Origin: Chlorokybus atmophyticus
Lineage: Eukaryota > Streptophyta > Chlorokybophyceae > Chlorokybales > Chlorokybaceae
Direction: 5' to 3'
DNA length: 64,000 nt
Assembly: GCA_009103225.1 (NCBI GenBank)
Contig: RHPI01003603.1
Location: forward strand, 23,480-87,479
Made by a program: the position numbers and the translations under genes. Positions 10,569 through 22,258 of the stretch are shown here, piece after piece. Below the pieces are notes generated by a model. That model did not search any database, had not been told where the DNA came from, and saw only the letters and a program-made list of their open reading frames with translations. Numbering within the stretch: the stretch's first letter is position 1; each line of letters starts with the position of its first letter.

Positions 10569-12926
10569 GCTGCCCGAGTGCGTGTGTACGCTTGTGTTGT
10601 TTGTGCAAGATGTAAGTATACCGGTACCACACACTCCTCTAGCTCCTCAACAGCAGCTACAGCAACCTATCAGCATGCCATCAACTGTGACAGTGAGGGG
10701 CGAGTGAGCGACTTCATGGTCAATGACACCATCCGTAATGGTCCATCACCGACCTGTACATGGCCATCCCCTAGCTGAATCTCGCTGAGCAAGATTGGAC
10801 CGAGTCCAAAGCCACCCCTGATACCCTCTTTCACCACAACGACCACAGCAACGACGACGACGACGACAATGATGGCGGCGCTGCTCTTTCTGTGAACGCT
10901 TTCCTGTGAAAGAGCGGTCAGCTGGGTAACGCAGATATCACCGCGGTGGACGGCTGATAACTGTTTTTCCTGCCGCCTGCGGCGGTTTCGACACGACCAC
11001 CATCGCGCCGATATCGCCGCAGTCCGGGTTGTTAGTCACGTGACGTGAACAGGACCGATTCGAATCGATGGGCCAGGATTAAGATCAACGCTATCGTTTG
11101 ATCCGGATGAAGGTAAGCTTAAGGCGCATTTTCCCGCCAAAAGCACGGCGGCGGCGTGGCTGTTGTTGTTGATGTCGTTGTTCGTGGTGGTGGCGTGGTG
11201 AGAATGAGGGAGGGTTGTTGCTGTCGTGGTGTGGCTGGAAAGCGCAATTCAACAGTTCGATCACCTGAGCTTTTCCGCTGTTGAAAAAAGTAGAGTTAGC
11301 ACAGAGAAGCACCAACCATACGCAAAAGTCTGTCGTTGGAGGAGGCGGAGGAGGTGAACAAGGAGGGCAAAGGAAGAGATTAGTACGCGTCGCTTGCTGG
11401 CTTAGCAGCAGCGAAGTGGATCGACGAGTAAAGCCTGCAAGACGACGGTGAGGACGAGGAGGATGACCAGGGTTATCGGCATTAGCAGCGCAGTGAGCAG
11501 CCTTAGGCTGCCCTGCAGTGCGCCACCGCAGCCAAAGCCTGCTAGCTGCACAGGTTTGAGTGTGCTGCCTGCTTGTGCGTAAGGGATACAAGTATTGTCG
11601 TTGACTGACAGCATATCCACTTCCACCCTGCTATATGCTACCCTGCTGCATGGCACTTTCCTGAAGTCATGGAACTTCCATGATGCCGCGTGTTGCTGCC
11701 CCTATGCATAACACAACACACACCGCTGCTGATATGTGGCAGCGTTGCCTAGGAGACACGCGAGGAGCAGTATGAGGAAGCGATGGATGAGGAGGAAGAC
11801 TAAGGAGTAGAGGTTGAGGCAGCAGTCAGGGCGTCTGGTATCAAATGTTGTAGGGACGCCTCGCTGTAGATGTTACCCACATTGGCGCTAACCTGAGCCA
11901 GCATGGCCTCCATCAGCAAGCCTTGCAGCAAGCCATGCCACTGCAACTGATCTGGACATCGGCTGACAGGTGACTCCAAGCAACACGCATGGGTTCCCTT
12001 TGCTGCGAAGAGTCTGTTCTTGAAAGGGCCACTTATTTGCGATGCCTAACTTGACAGCGTGTGTTGAAAGTTTCAACCAGCCTGTGCTGCAAGTAGTGTC
12101 GGAGGAGCAGCTGCGCGCAGTACAACATATACCTGAGTTTGCTCGACTGCTGAGCCGCATAGCACCCAGCCTCATGTCGGTGCTGCTGTACAGCAACACC
12201 TCGTTGAGGCAAAGGAGCTCCTGAGCCAGTCTCGTAATGGATGCCAGGCAAGCACTATTGATTGCTCTCATGCCCCAAGGCTGATGCTTAATCGTTATCT
12301 TCATGTCGTGAACTGACACAGGTGTTGCGCGCAGGCTAGGCTCACATCGCAGCAACCTAAAGAGCGTGCAGATATGGGTGTATGCACCAGACAAGCATCA
12401 GGAGGCAGTAGTCTGAGTTAGTGTAGCCAACCTGTGCAGGTGTTTGTATGCATTGCATACATGGAGGTGGTTGCAATGAGGTAACATTGTACGCAAGGTG
12501 CATTACCAACCACAAGCAACCTTGTCGGTGCAATAACATCTGTGGCAAGATCTGTGCAAACAAAGCCCTTTTCGCCAGGCATGAACATAACACTTATGCG
12601 CAAGTATTATCTGCGTATACGCACAACCACGACGGCAGTTGCAAGCATGAGTATCAAGCGCAAATGCCCATACTAAACACTGATTGCTACATACAAGTAT
12701 ACATGTCATTGAGTGCTCACAATCCATATGTTCAGATCAGCAGTGTTTTTCAAACATTCATTGCCAACCAAACACATAGTTCGACCTAGCTGTTCCAAGT
12801 CCAGTGGCATGGAAAGTAACACCACACAACTACTCTACCATATTCACATCTACCCAAACCAACAGCTCGTGCAGGTTTAGCCACCGGCTAACCCACTCAG
12901 TTCACAGGAGAGACTAAACTCTCTTT
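10569..12926. other. Intergenic, two doubtful open stretches
   Basis: The first part (10569-11090) is the upstream region of the GT29 gene, with a CGA/CAA triplet repeat near 10850-10870. Minus-strand frame 11402-11656 holds a strong hydrophobic helix (ALLMPITLVILLVLTVVLQ) and could be a terminal exon of a membrane protein. Minus-strand frame 11888-12394 (168 codons) is open but matches no family, and the plus strand there is open too. No splice chain could be built. The rest shows nothing recognisable. Confidence 0.35.
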
Positions 12927-13749
12927 TCAAGGCAGAGCAATGGGGATAACACCCACAGGGAGGATTCCACCCACGATAGTGGTAGGCTGGCACAGGTTGT
13001 TGAGGAGTCCCACAAGGATCTTCACCTGACCAATCTTGGTTGGGAGATGCTCTGTGATCTCGCAGATGGAGGACGTGAGCATGTCGGCGGGGGGAACGCT
13101 GACGTTGACAATGATGTTGCCAGCAATCTCAGCGATACAGTTGCACTTGTTGGTGATGAGGATGTGGCTGATGGTGAGCTCCAGACCGATGCAAGCGTTG
13201 ACGGTGGTGCTACCAGTGGTGAGGAGCTTGCGGCCACTAACGAGGTCCACATTGACGAGGGCAGCCTGCACAACAAGGAGAGAACGGCACAAGTAAGATA
13301 GACATCCTGAACGGAGAATGTGTGTGTGGGCGGGTGGGTGAGTGCTACTCACCACGAAGAGTGTGCAGGGCAGGTTGTTGATGCCTTTGCTGGGCACTGT
13401 GCAGAAGCCGTTGATGGACACGAGGCCGCTGACACCGATCTTGAAGGGCTTCACCTTGGCGAGCTGTTGACAGGGAGTACAACAGCAAGAAGTAAGCACA
13501 CCACCGTTGGCATTGCATCACCAGCTGAAGAACACATACTACACACATGCATGCATGCGTGATTACCACGAAGGTGAGGAGCTCGTTGTCGCAGGTGACT
13601 TTAGGGGCACCGATGCGTAGGCCGAGGTCGATGTCGATGGTGATATCGGCCTCGATGTCGATGCAGTTGGGGAGAGTGGCTGTCGCGGTGCTGCAGACCG
13701 CGAGCAGAGCCACGCACAGAAGAAGAACACCAGCACCCTGGCGAGCCAT
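12927..13749 (-). CDS. Small secreted cysteine-containing protein, unknown family
   Basis: Three exons (-), 13749-13567, 13463-13353 and 13265-12927, all join in phase 0 and give 210 aa. ATG 13749 opens a clear signal peptide (GVLLLCVALLAVCSTATA). The mature part is rich in Val/Ile/Thr with about nine cysteines, suggesting a disulfide-bonded beta-rich extracellular or vacuolar protein. No transmembrane helix follows the signal. A likely 5'-UTR intron has its donor at ATTACAG/gtgaga (exon edge 13982) and its acceptor just before the ATG. A TATA box lies at 14092-14099 on the same strand. The family is not recognised and no function is assigned. Confidence 0.85.
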
Positions 13750-14091
13750 GGCTGGAGGAGACACTTACTGCCACACGCGATCGCAGAACTTTCAGTCAGT
13801 GAGCCAGTCAGTGGCTGTGCTTGTTGCATGCATGCAATGTGAAGCAATCTCAATCCACAGTGCCGTACTATACAGTGTGGCACTGTGCATGCAAGCACTG
13901 CTGCACACATTGCTGTCACATGCACACACTAGCGCAGTCCTCACCACAACACTGGCACAAATCCTTCTCACATTTTCTCACCTGTAATACACAGGAGAGG
14001 AGGAAGGCTAGGAAGACCCCACAGAAGTACTGCCTAGCAGCGATCAACTGCGAGACTGAAGACTCCTGTCACAAACGTCGCACGCGGCTCC

Positions 14092-14099
14092 CTTATATA
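14092..14099 (-). promoter_or_regulatory. TATA box of the secreted-protein gene
   Basis: The minus strand reads TATATAAG, about 340 bp upstream of ATG 13749. This is compatible with a 5' UTR that carries one intron. Confidence 0.55.
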
Positions 14100-14508
14100 T
14101 CTATCCGTCTCCAGCTACAAGAAGATTTTCTGTAGCCCTGTAGCCTCACGTCTCCAGCTGCGTTGGCAAAATCCTGCAAAGTGTTTCATTTTGTAATATA
14201 AGATATATTATCCAGGCATCAGTACAAAGCATCAAGTAGCGTGCGTGAATGTACGGCGAGTCGTGATGCGCGGGCCCTGCAGTGCAGCGCGCAGCAGGTT
14301 GGCCCTAGTTCATTACGGCGCGGAAGAGCCCAGCAACTGCGCGCCGAAAGCAGATACGAATCCACTTGCACGGATACCTCGTCTACGGAGTCACGTTTTT
14401 GGCTACTCGTACGGCCTACGCAGCCGTTGCTGACAGTACAAGTCCACAGGAGATGTTGAGACAATAGTGTGATGTCATGTTACCATTACCATAAGGGCTT
14501 CGCCTACT

Positions 14509-14525
14509 ACCTACCCCCGTTACTC
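14509..14525. repeat. Short C/G hairpin
   Basis: Around 14513-14530 a run of C and a run of G flank GTTACT, giving a compact stem-loop directly beside the ACGTGGCA cluster. Confidence 0.5.
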
Positions 14526-14537
14526 GGGGGTATTACC

Positions 14538-14577
14538 TGCCACGTCATCCTAAGATGACGTGGCAGATGACGTGGCA
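14538..14577. promoter_or_regulatory. Triple GATGACGTGGCA element, first pair as a palindrome
   Basis: TGCCACGTCATC (14538-14549), GATGACGTGGCA (14554-14565) and GATGACGTGGCA (14566-14577) are three copies of one 12-mer: an inverted pair with a 4-nt loop, then a direct copy. TGACGTGGCA is a classic C/G-box hybrid bound by plant bZIP factors. The cluster lies about 440 bp upstream of the TATA box of the secreted-protein gene. Binding is inferred. Confidence 0.55.
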
Positions 14578-16434
14578 GATGACAAGTAAAGTAGGGTGAT
14601 GTACCTAGGGCAAGACAATTGCATGGCACTGCATGAACAATTGACATTTGAAACCGCGAAGGCTTTTGTGTAAAGACATGAAAAACAATATACTCATATT
14701 ATATAGTTTGTTTTTAACTTCTCAAGCAACATTCGTGTGTGTATGTACTTGAGTACGATAGTTGACGATAAATTTTAAACAGCATTACGCAAGTAATGTG
14801 TTACGTGCTGCAAAGAAACCTGACAGCCAGTCCTTACGTACGATATCATTTCGTCAGAACTACGCATGTTTTGTATATGTCTATACGGGTGTACAACTGG
14901 GTAAAGGTTTACACAACGTGCATGCCCTACTTTACTTGCATTGGCATTGCAGTTGCTGCAATTGATGTGCAAATATGCATTGTGCATTATATGTACGCAA
15001 GATACAAGCATAAGCATTGATATATGGTAGGTAGTACATACTACCTCCTCACTACTTATGTACCAGAATTGGTATGTACTTCATACACACATGGTTCATA
15101 AGCCATGTTAGCACTTGTAAACTGTATCCCCATCATCATTATGTAATAAACGCGATATGTTTTAATTGTAGCCAATTAAATTTATCAGATCGTTTAGTTT
15201 ATAATAGCACAGCTACAAACATGTTAACACCTCCTCACAGCATGCCTTGGGGTGCAATGCAATGCAATTACTGTGTACATTATGCATGCAATGTTTAGCA
15301 TGCATGTTGCTTGTTAATAAACTCCATCCAATTTATGGGGCTTGAAAAGCCCAAGTTCAATTTAAGCCCCTACCCATTTTTATGGAAAGGGGCCTGTATT
15401 CGATGGTACATGAGTGGGGTCATGCTAGGCTCAGCAGAAGCGGCTGGTAGTTGAGCGAGTTGAACCAACAACAAGGTAACTTTTTTCATCAAATAATGCC
15501 ACATGGCAAAATGGCCCGCAATGTGGGGCTTGGAGGAAGGGGGTTTGCCTGGTGGGGTGGGGGTGGGGNNNNNNNNNNNNNNNNNNNNNNNNNNNNNNNN
15601 NNNNNNNNNNNNNNNNNNNNNNNNNNNNNNNNNNNNNNNNNNNNNNNNNNNNNNNNNNNNNNNNNNNNNNNNNNNNNNNGGGGGGGGGGGGGGGGAGTAA
15701 GTCAATAAATTGAATGTGATAACAAGCAAGCTACAGATTTTTTAATAAGTTTTGTGCAACAAATACACATAACCTGTTTATATTATTAAGGCATATTGTG
15801 CATGCCATAACAGACGCGTTGTGCATAAAGCTATCATTTAAGGTTTTTCTTTAAGAGTAACCTTGTTTTTTCGCGTTCAGTGTTAAATTTGGTTTGCATT
15901 ATGCTTAAGTTTTGCTCGTTTTGTAAGGTGCTTGATAACAAATGTTGATGTTTTTACTTTTCGAATCGGAAGAATTCCTTATTCACAGCCACTTAACCAC
16001 CCCCGTCGCTGCAAAGTATGTAAACAAAAAACCTGGTCAGCACCTAGCATCCACGTGGCAACATTTACGGCTGACAATATGCACTTGATTTTTACTTTAT
16101 AATTAGAGTCTTATTGACTGCGACTCCAACTCTCTACAATCACATCAATTTACATTTTCAAAATTACACATAAGTTATGTGTGATTTGCAATATGAGTGA
16201 CTACGATCACCAAGCATTGGTTGATAGCGGCCACCGTGGTATCGCATGGCTGTTGAGATTGGCACATCATGCACACCGATGTCATCACTATGTTGAAGGC
16301 ACGTCTCTACTACTATAGCTAACTAGAATCAAATTTACGCTTTCTTATCTTGCTAACTTTGATTTGGGGTATCATACATCTGCAAAGTAAAGCTAGCAAA
16401 CAAACCAACTTAGCATGGCCTAATGCCACTATCT
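14578..16434. other. AT-rich intergenic DNA with an assembly gap
   Basis: No coding region is recognised. It includes the gap and G run at 15569-15695, and AT-rich sequence on both sides. A CCACGTGGCA motif lies at 16051-16060. A short hairpin (AGGTAGTA/TACTACCT) occurs near 15031-15050. Confidence 0.6.
15569..15695. other. Assembly gap (N run) bounded by G-rich sequence
   Basis: Ns occupy 15569-15679 and are followed by 16 G. GGTGGGGTGGGGGTGGGG precedes the gap. The G-rich flanks explain the sequencing drop-out and may form G-quadruplexes. Confidence 0.95.
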
Positions 16435-18899
16435 CTAAGCGAGGTTCACTTGCCGCGAAAGCTTCTCTTCTCGCGCGTGCAATGCCATGAGAAATTCCAG
16501 CCTCGCCACTATCTCAACTGCGAGCGCACCACTCGTCATGACCAGAGTCAGTAGCAGCAATCATGAACAAGTGTTACACACAACCGTAATGTGATGCGGA
16601 GCGTACCGCAGTCATCTTGTGTGGCAGTGATGAGTGTGTACGCGCGGCCGTCGCGGTAAACGATGCGCACGGCCGCTGTCGGCGCACCCACCATCCCCGC
16701 AAATAGCACGTCTGATATTGCTCTCGACCTCTGTATGACAATAAGAAGCATGATAAGCAGTATACATGTACCAGTTGTAACATGGTCTCTGCGCTACGAT
16801 CATAATCGGGTTGTTTACACATATGCAACCGTATGCGCACTCACGCGCACACACACGCGCACATACATGGACTGGCAGTCTCTGGCATTTGTACGAGTGT
16901 ACGACAACGCATGTGCACGCCCACGTACCCGTTTCACACCATGCTTTCTCTGCTTGGCAATGAACTGCGCCAGCTTGCTATTGCCAGCTCCTTCCCTGAG
17001 CGAGACATCATCCCATTCATAGTTAGTCGTCTCTTCAGAACACGTTGTGTCTTTGGTGATGATGTGTCGCGCACCTTCTCTGCAGGTTGTATACTTTGTC
17101 TCTGTCGATGCCCATGATGCGCGGCTGCCGCGTGCCGTGAACGTTCTCCTTTACCACCTCCCATTCCTATACAACCTTGTCTCATGACCCGTTGCTTATG
17201 AGAAAGCGCATTCTGTACCAGTTGTACCAATTCACACACACGCACGCACAGCGACAAACAGGCGCACGCGCATGCATCCACACCCACCCTCACCAATACA
17301 CCCATACACCCACACGCACACGCGCACGTGCCCAAGTGCACACACATAAGCACAGCACACCATCCGCAAACAAACCTTATACGCTCCCGCCGTTGCTTCT
17401 GTGAACTGAAACCTCAAACTGAGCTCCATTTCCTTCTGTGCAACGTTGCCCACACTGACAGGCACAACTGCAGACAAGAAGACACACCAACAGTCACACC
17501 ACAATACCTCATCAGCCACATGACAAGCGTATACTCTTTCCCTGCCAAGCACCTGGGCGAGGGGACAAGTAGAGCGTATTGACATCCAGTGCGTGTAGCG
17601 GTGTCTTGTTGTGCAGACTCACTCGCTCGCTCGTGCCGGGACCGTAAGACAACACGTGATCGGCCGCGGAGAAACCCATCTTGTCAAGCACCTGTTACCA
17701 TGCACATGAGCTTCATGAATTTCATCACAATGAGTGATACAACAACATTACCTCGCCCAGTGTGCCGTCCATTGGATGCTTCGTGCGTATCAGCTGCGTG
17801 TTGGCTTGTGTTGATGTTGTGTCGTTGCTGCTTGGGATGACTATCTTCAGCTCCATGTTACGGGCCGGAGGCGAGGACGCTAGTTCAACCGAGCCTCCAA
17901 TGCTGTTGTCATCATCTTCAAACTGATGTTTATCATCTTCTTTCTTCTCTTCTTGTTTTGTTTCATGTGTATCACTTTTAGCGCTTGTGCTCTCGCGTGG
18001 TGTCGCCTTTGGGCTGTTGTTGCGCCCAACACAGCAGAGCGCAAAGGTGTCCACTCCAAAAGTGGCCACCTTCTCGCCTTCACTCAAAGCTGCTCAAACC
18101 AACATGCGTTGTGACTTCTCATCTCCGCATGGATTGCACAGACAAAGTAAGCGCTTGCAAGCGCACGCCCGCGTGTTCGCATTACATGTGCATCACGCTC
18201 TCACAGGCACGCACGCACGCACGCACAGAGGGAGAGACAGACTCGTGCACACACGCACACGCATGCCAACCCCCTTCTCACCCGGTAAGTCCATATCCGG
18301 CCCCTCTCCCTCCGCCATCCTCAGCTCCCACCTCATCTCCCCGACATCCCCCTCGCCAACTCCACCACCATCAACAACACTGCTTCCCCTCTGCCTGGCC
18401 AGCGCGGCCGTCGCGAGGGCGATGACGTCCGCGACCCGCGCGGCCGCGTGCGTGGAGAGAGAGAGAGGCGGAGAAGCAGAGGGGGAGGAGGGGAGGTTGC
18501 ATACGAGGAGTCTCAAGCGAAGGGCCTGTGTTGTGGGTATGTTGTTTGCTGCATGGTACTCATGAGTTGGTATGCAACAGTGCCGCGTTGATACACTGTG
18601 GCAGTTCTTGCCTGTGAGTGCTGTTTGAGTTGGGCGCAGAGGGCGGAAGTCGCTTTGGTTCTGGTGGTGGGACTTTTGGGGAACAACAGTGCTGGTGATG
18701 CCGGTGATGATGATGGTTGTTGTTGTTGTTGCGTGTTGCTGCTGCTGTTCTCATCAACAGCACCTTCGTTGTCCTGGTCATTGCTGTTCTTGTCCTTGTC
18801 GTCGTTGTGCTCCTCCTGCTCGTTGGCGATGGCGGCTGCCTCGAGGGCCGCCAGGTCCAGGCGCACGGGCCGGCGCTCACGCGGAGACAGAGGCTCCAT
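16435..18899 (-). CDS. SIN1/AVO1-like TORC2 subunit (CRIM, RBD-like, PH)
   Basis: Exons (-): 18899-18612, 18525-18282, 18089-17752, 17691-17623, 17552-17376, 17166-17095, 17030-16929, 16730-16607, 16517-16435. Total 1497 nt, 498 aa (human SIN1 is about 520). The N-terminus is acidic and Gln-rich. A CRIM-like domain spans about 97-200; WELRMAEGEGPDMDLPG and VATFGVDTFAL correspond to the conserved acidic loop and the KFGF...LAL block. An RBD-like segment starts at about 256 (MELKIVIPSS). A PH-like domain covers about 373-498, with PRIMGIDRDK, a YRDGRAYTL strand and a final helix (EIVARLEFLMALHAREEK). SIN1 links TORC2 to membranes and AGC kinases. Intron 1 needs a GC donor (CAG/gcaaga). The 17095 splice is the least sure: an alternative donor 20 nt downstream keeps VYNLQ but finds no matching phase. 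Confidence 0.82.
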
Positions 18900-20037
18900 G
18901 CACTGACACCATCCACATGATGAGCACCGTGATCACGCTGTTAAGGATGCGCTGTGATGTGCACCACAGTACAAACGTGCGGGAGAAGGTGTACATGTGT
19001 GACAACAGCACACAACGGTGTGCAACAGAGTGCAAGAACGTGCATGCAGATGACAATGGTGACACCACCACTCTCACCTGAGAGTGGTACCTGACTTGCC
19101 TGCCTCGCTCACACTCTGGTCTGGCCTGGTTGCTGCTCCGCCTGACTTGGCCTGGCCTGGCCTGGCAAGTGAGTCCAGCGCTAGCTAACGTAACGTAAAC
19201 TTGGTTAAGGACTCGCCATGTAAACACAGTCACGAACGCGCGGGGTCGAGTTGAACCAAGCATCGACTGGAACACGTAACCTGATGCACGATAGTCACCG
19301 AGTTACAGCAGCATCGATCGTAACGCCGGTCAGAGTTTAACCGAGGTGCGTTCCAAAAGGTTCCGCGGTTAAACGAGGGTCTCCTCCTTAGCTAACGTAT
19401 GGTCGTCGACCTAACTACAGTACGTGCAATCTTGCAGTTTTGAGGTCCCTACCGTAGCGTAAAACCAAAAGCCAGTGAACCTGCTGCACTGGAAGGGTGT
19501 TTGTGATGCATACTTCGCGCTTTTGGTACATGTGCCTGCTGTACTAACTATACTGGCACCGTAGTTCTGAACCTGTGCTGCTATCTGACTGTGCTTTGCT
19601 GGAAAAGCAGCAAGCCATCCGTGTGAGGAGTGTCCGAGGCATCAATTGTGCCAGCATATTGCACATCCCACACTAGTGTCGCACGCGCCGGGGCGCGGGG
19701 TGCATTAACCACTGTTGTGTGGCGATAAACAACATGCTGTCACCACCCAACATGGACTCAATGCAATGTCCACAAACAGTAGCACAGAGCTGGCCAAGCC
19801 TGAGATGAAGCGTATGCTGATGTGGACACCACACACATGCCCGCACTCGGCTCCATCACTTGTGGGCCCCACAGCCATAATCACCTGAACATGTGCGGGA
19901 TCTGATTGGTAAAGTCAATGCATCACCACCATTAAGCATTGTATGGCACAACTCAACACATTTACAACGTGCAACGATTACACGCACACATGGGTGAGTC
20001 CCACACGACTAATGCAGCCAGTACAGAGCAAAACACT
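18900..20037. other. Intergenic, no gene recognised
   Basis: This lies upstream of the SIN1-like gene and downstream of the FKBP gene. It contains a (CTGGC)n-like patch near 19130-19165. Degenerate AGCTAACGTA words occur twice (about 19180 and 19391). No open frame above 80 codons with coding character was seen. Confidence 0.6.
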
Positions 20038-22258
20038 TCAGCTCCAACCGAGTAGCCGCCAGAGAGGGTTTACAAACATCCGCCTCACAACACCACTCTG
20101 CTCTGATGATTCCGCTGATTCAGATGATGCCGCGGGAACGCTCCGCTGTTCTTGCGCAAAAACGCCAGTGAACATCTTCTTCTGCTCCAACCGGGCTTCA
20201 GCCTCCTCCTGTAAGGACACACGCCCATACATAAAGAAGGTCAGCAATGACAACCAAGTTTGACACTCAAACACTTACACATGTGCGCACGCACGCGATC
20301 TTGAGCACACGCACACACACATAGACACACAGCGTTTGCCAACACAATGACAGGCTCAACTCCACACTAAAGCACCAACCACACCTGTCTCAGGAGGTTC
20401 AGCTCCTCCCTTACGGCCGCATCCTTTGGCTGTAGTCTAGCCGCTTCCACGATATCCTCTCTCGCTCCCACACTATTTCCCATCAGCCTGCGCGCCCTCC
20501 CCCTCCTAAACATCGCCTTGGCATTCGTGCCATCGCCCGCCAACACCTAACATTACACACATTCAACACACCACCACCACCACCACAAACACCAATCCCA
20601 ACTATCCCGACTCACCATTGAGCATAAGGCGACAGCCTGGTCGTACTCCCCGAGCTTCGTGTGGCACGCGGCGAGGTTGAGGGCGCACGGCACCCGCACG
20701 GCGTTGGCTTGGTCGATGTGGGGGCCGTAGAGTTGTATCATGAGGTCGTCGTCGAGGTAGCTCAGCGCCTGGGACATGTAATGGTCAGGGGAATCCTTAT
20801 GTAACAATGCACAAACACCCACTCACTATTTGGTATTGCTCGGAGGCGGCGGGAAGGTGGTTGGCTTGGAACAGCTGGTTGCCGCGGTGGCGACGCGCGT
20901 CTGCGGCGGACACGCGCTCTTCGAACGTCATCGCGCTGCGGTCTTTCCTCTGCGATTGGCACATGTTAGACTCATGCAGTATGTTAGTGTTGGGTATGCA
21001 TTACAACTGCTGGTGTAGAGCATGCATGGTAACTACAACACTTACAAATAATACAGAAAGATGCTACAACTGCTGATGTAGAGCATATCAACTATAACAC
21101 TTACAATAAAGTACAACGATACACGTGCACGTGCGCGCGCATGCGCGCATACCCACATACCCACACCCACGCGTGCACACGCAAGTACGCGCACCTCATC
21201 CACAGGATCAAACCCCAGCATCTGCACCAGATACACTAACTCCGCGTCCGGCGCAACGTGCGGGAAGGAGAAGTTCCCGGCGGGGCCGTACGCGTACTCC
21301 GGCTTCACTCGCAGGAGGGCGTGCTCGCCGGGGAGCATGGTCGCCACGCCCAACGCGAGACCCCTCAGGTGACGCGGATGGGGTGGATGTGGATTGATGG
21401 CTGGTGTTGATGATGGTGGTGATGGAGAGGAGGTGGGTGGGGTTGATGTGTCTGCTGATCCTGCTGTTCTGGCAAAGGGCGGCACAAATAATACAAATAT
21501 ACACATGAAAACACCAAGTGAGCGATGGTATGCAGAAAGACACGTCATGCATGCATGCATGCGCGTTGCAACACGCATGGGACACGCATGCAGCTTGGAA
21601 ATGCCACGCGTGCATGCGTAACAGGACGATGCCATTGCGAGCTCCCAGAAATACACATTGCAACAAAAGGAAAACCAGGACTGTCGCCCAACATTCCATG
21701 CGAGAGCAAACAAATGGGCACAGTGCGACAACGTCGATGGAGGCAGCTGTAATGACCATTGCAGCAACAGTCGAAAATGTCACTGCCTCGCTTCAGCAAA
21801 ACCTGCATAACGGGCGTAGTTGAACGATGCTAGACTATATGAAGGGGCTCACCACCATCCTCGGTACTGGCTCCAGCGTCTATCCTAATCTCCACCGGTT
21901 GGTTGCTCCCCCACGTATCCTCCACCAACTCTCTCCCCTCCACCTCCCACACCCTATAGTGCACGTAGCAGGCGTCTCCTGGGCCAGGGGGTACCCTACC
22001 AGGCGTGCCCTTCGCCAGCACTCGCTTGAGCACCGAGCCGTCAGCGAGGGAGACGGGGAAGGAGGCCAGGTCGTCGGCGTCGGGGGGGTAGGCTGTGGGC
22101 GAGGGGGAGGGGGCGGAAGGGGCAGCTGGCATGGAGGCGAAGGGGCAGCCGCCGGAGGCGGAGGCGGAGGCGGAGGAGGCAAAGGGGCAGGCGGAGGAGG
22201 AGGGGAGAGTGGCTTCCTCCTCCGCCTGATCCGCCATTGACATAAACGGGCACGCCAT
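20038..22258 (-). CDS. FKBP-type peptidyl-prolyl isomerase with TPR domain
   Basis: Exons (-): 22258-21853, 21802-21784 (19-nt microexon), 21363-21195, 20949-20827, 20768-20616, 20546-20385, 20208-20038. All phases close, giving 400 aa. Residues 1-45 carry three CPF(M/A)S motifs (ACPFMSM, ACPFASS, GCPFASM). The FKBP domain covers about 65-200, with GFAEARQGLALGV, VKPEYAYG and FPHVAPDAELVYLVQMLGF. About 205-345 is a TPR array (GNQLFQAN, ALNLAACHTKLGEYDQAV, NAKAMFRRGRAR). The C-terminus is an acidic linker and a short WRLLGWS tail that may touch membranes. Such proteins are co-chaperones that bind Hsp90 through the TPR. The canonical active-site Trp is replaced by Phe in GFAEA, so isomerase activity is uncertain. 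Confidence 0.9.

Noticed and set aside
17465-17507. Possible 40-nt intron in the SIN1-like gene
   Set aside because: It has GT and AG ends, but removing it breaks the frame and gives an early stop. The frame is open through it and 40 nt is shorter than every other intron here.
18560-18916. Alternative minus-strand frame over SIN1 exon 1 (Thr/Asn/His-rich)
   Set aside because: Shadow of the real exon. Only the frame starting at 18899 joins in phase to the CRIM exon.
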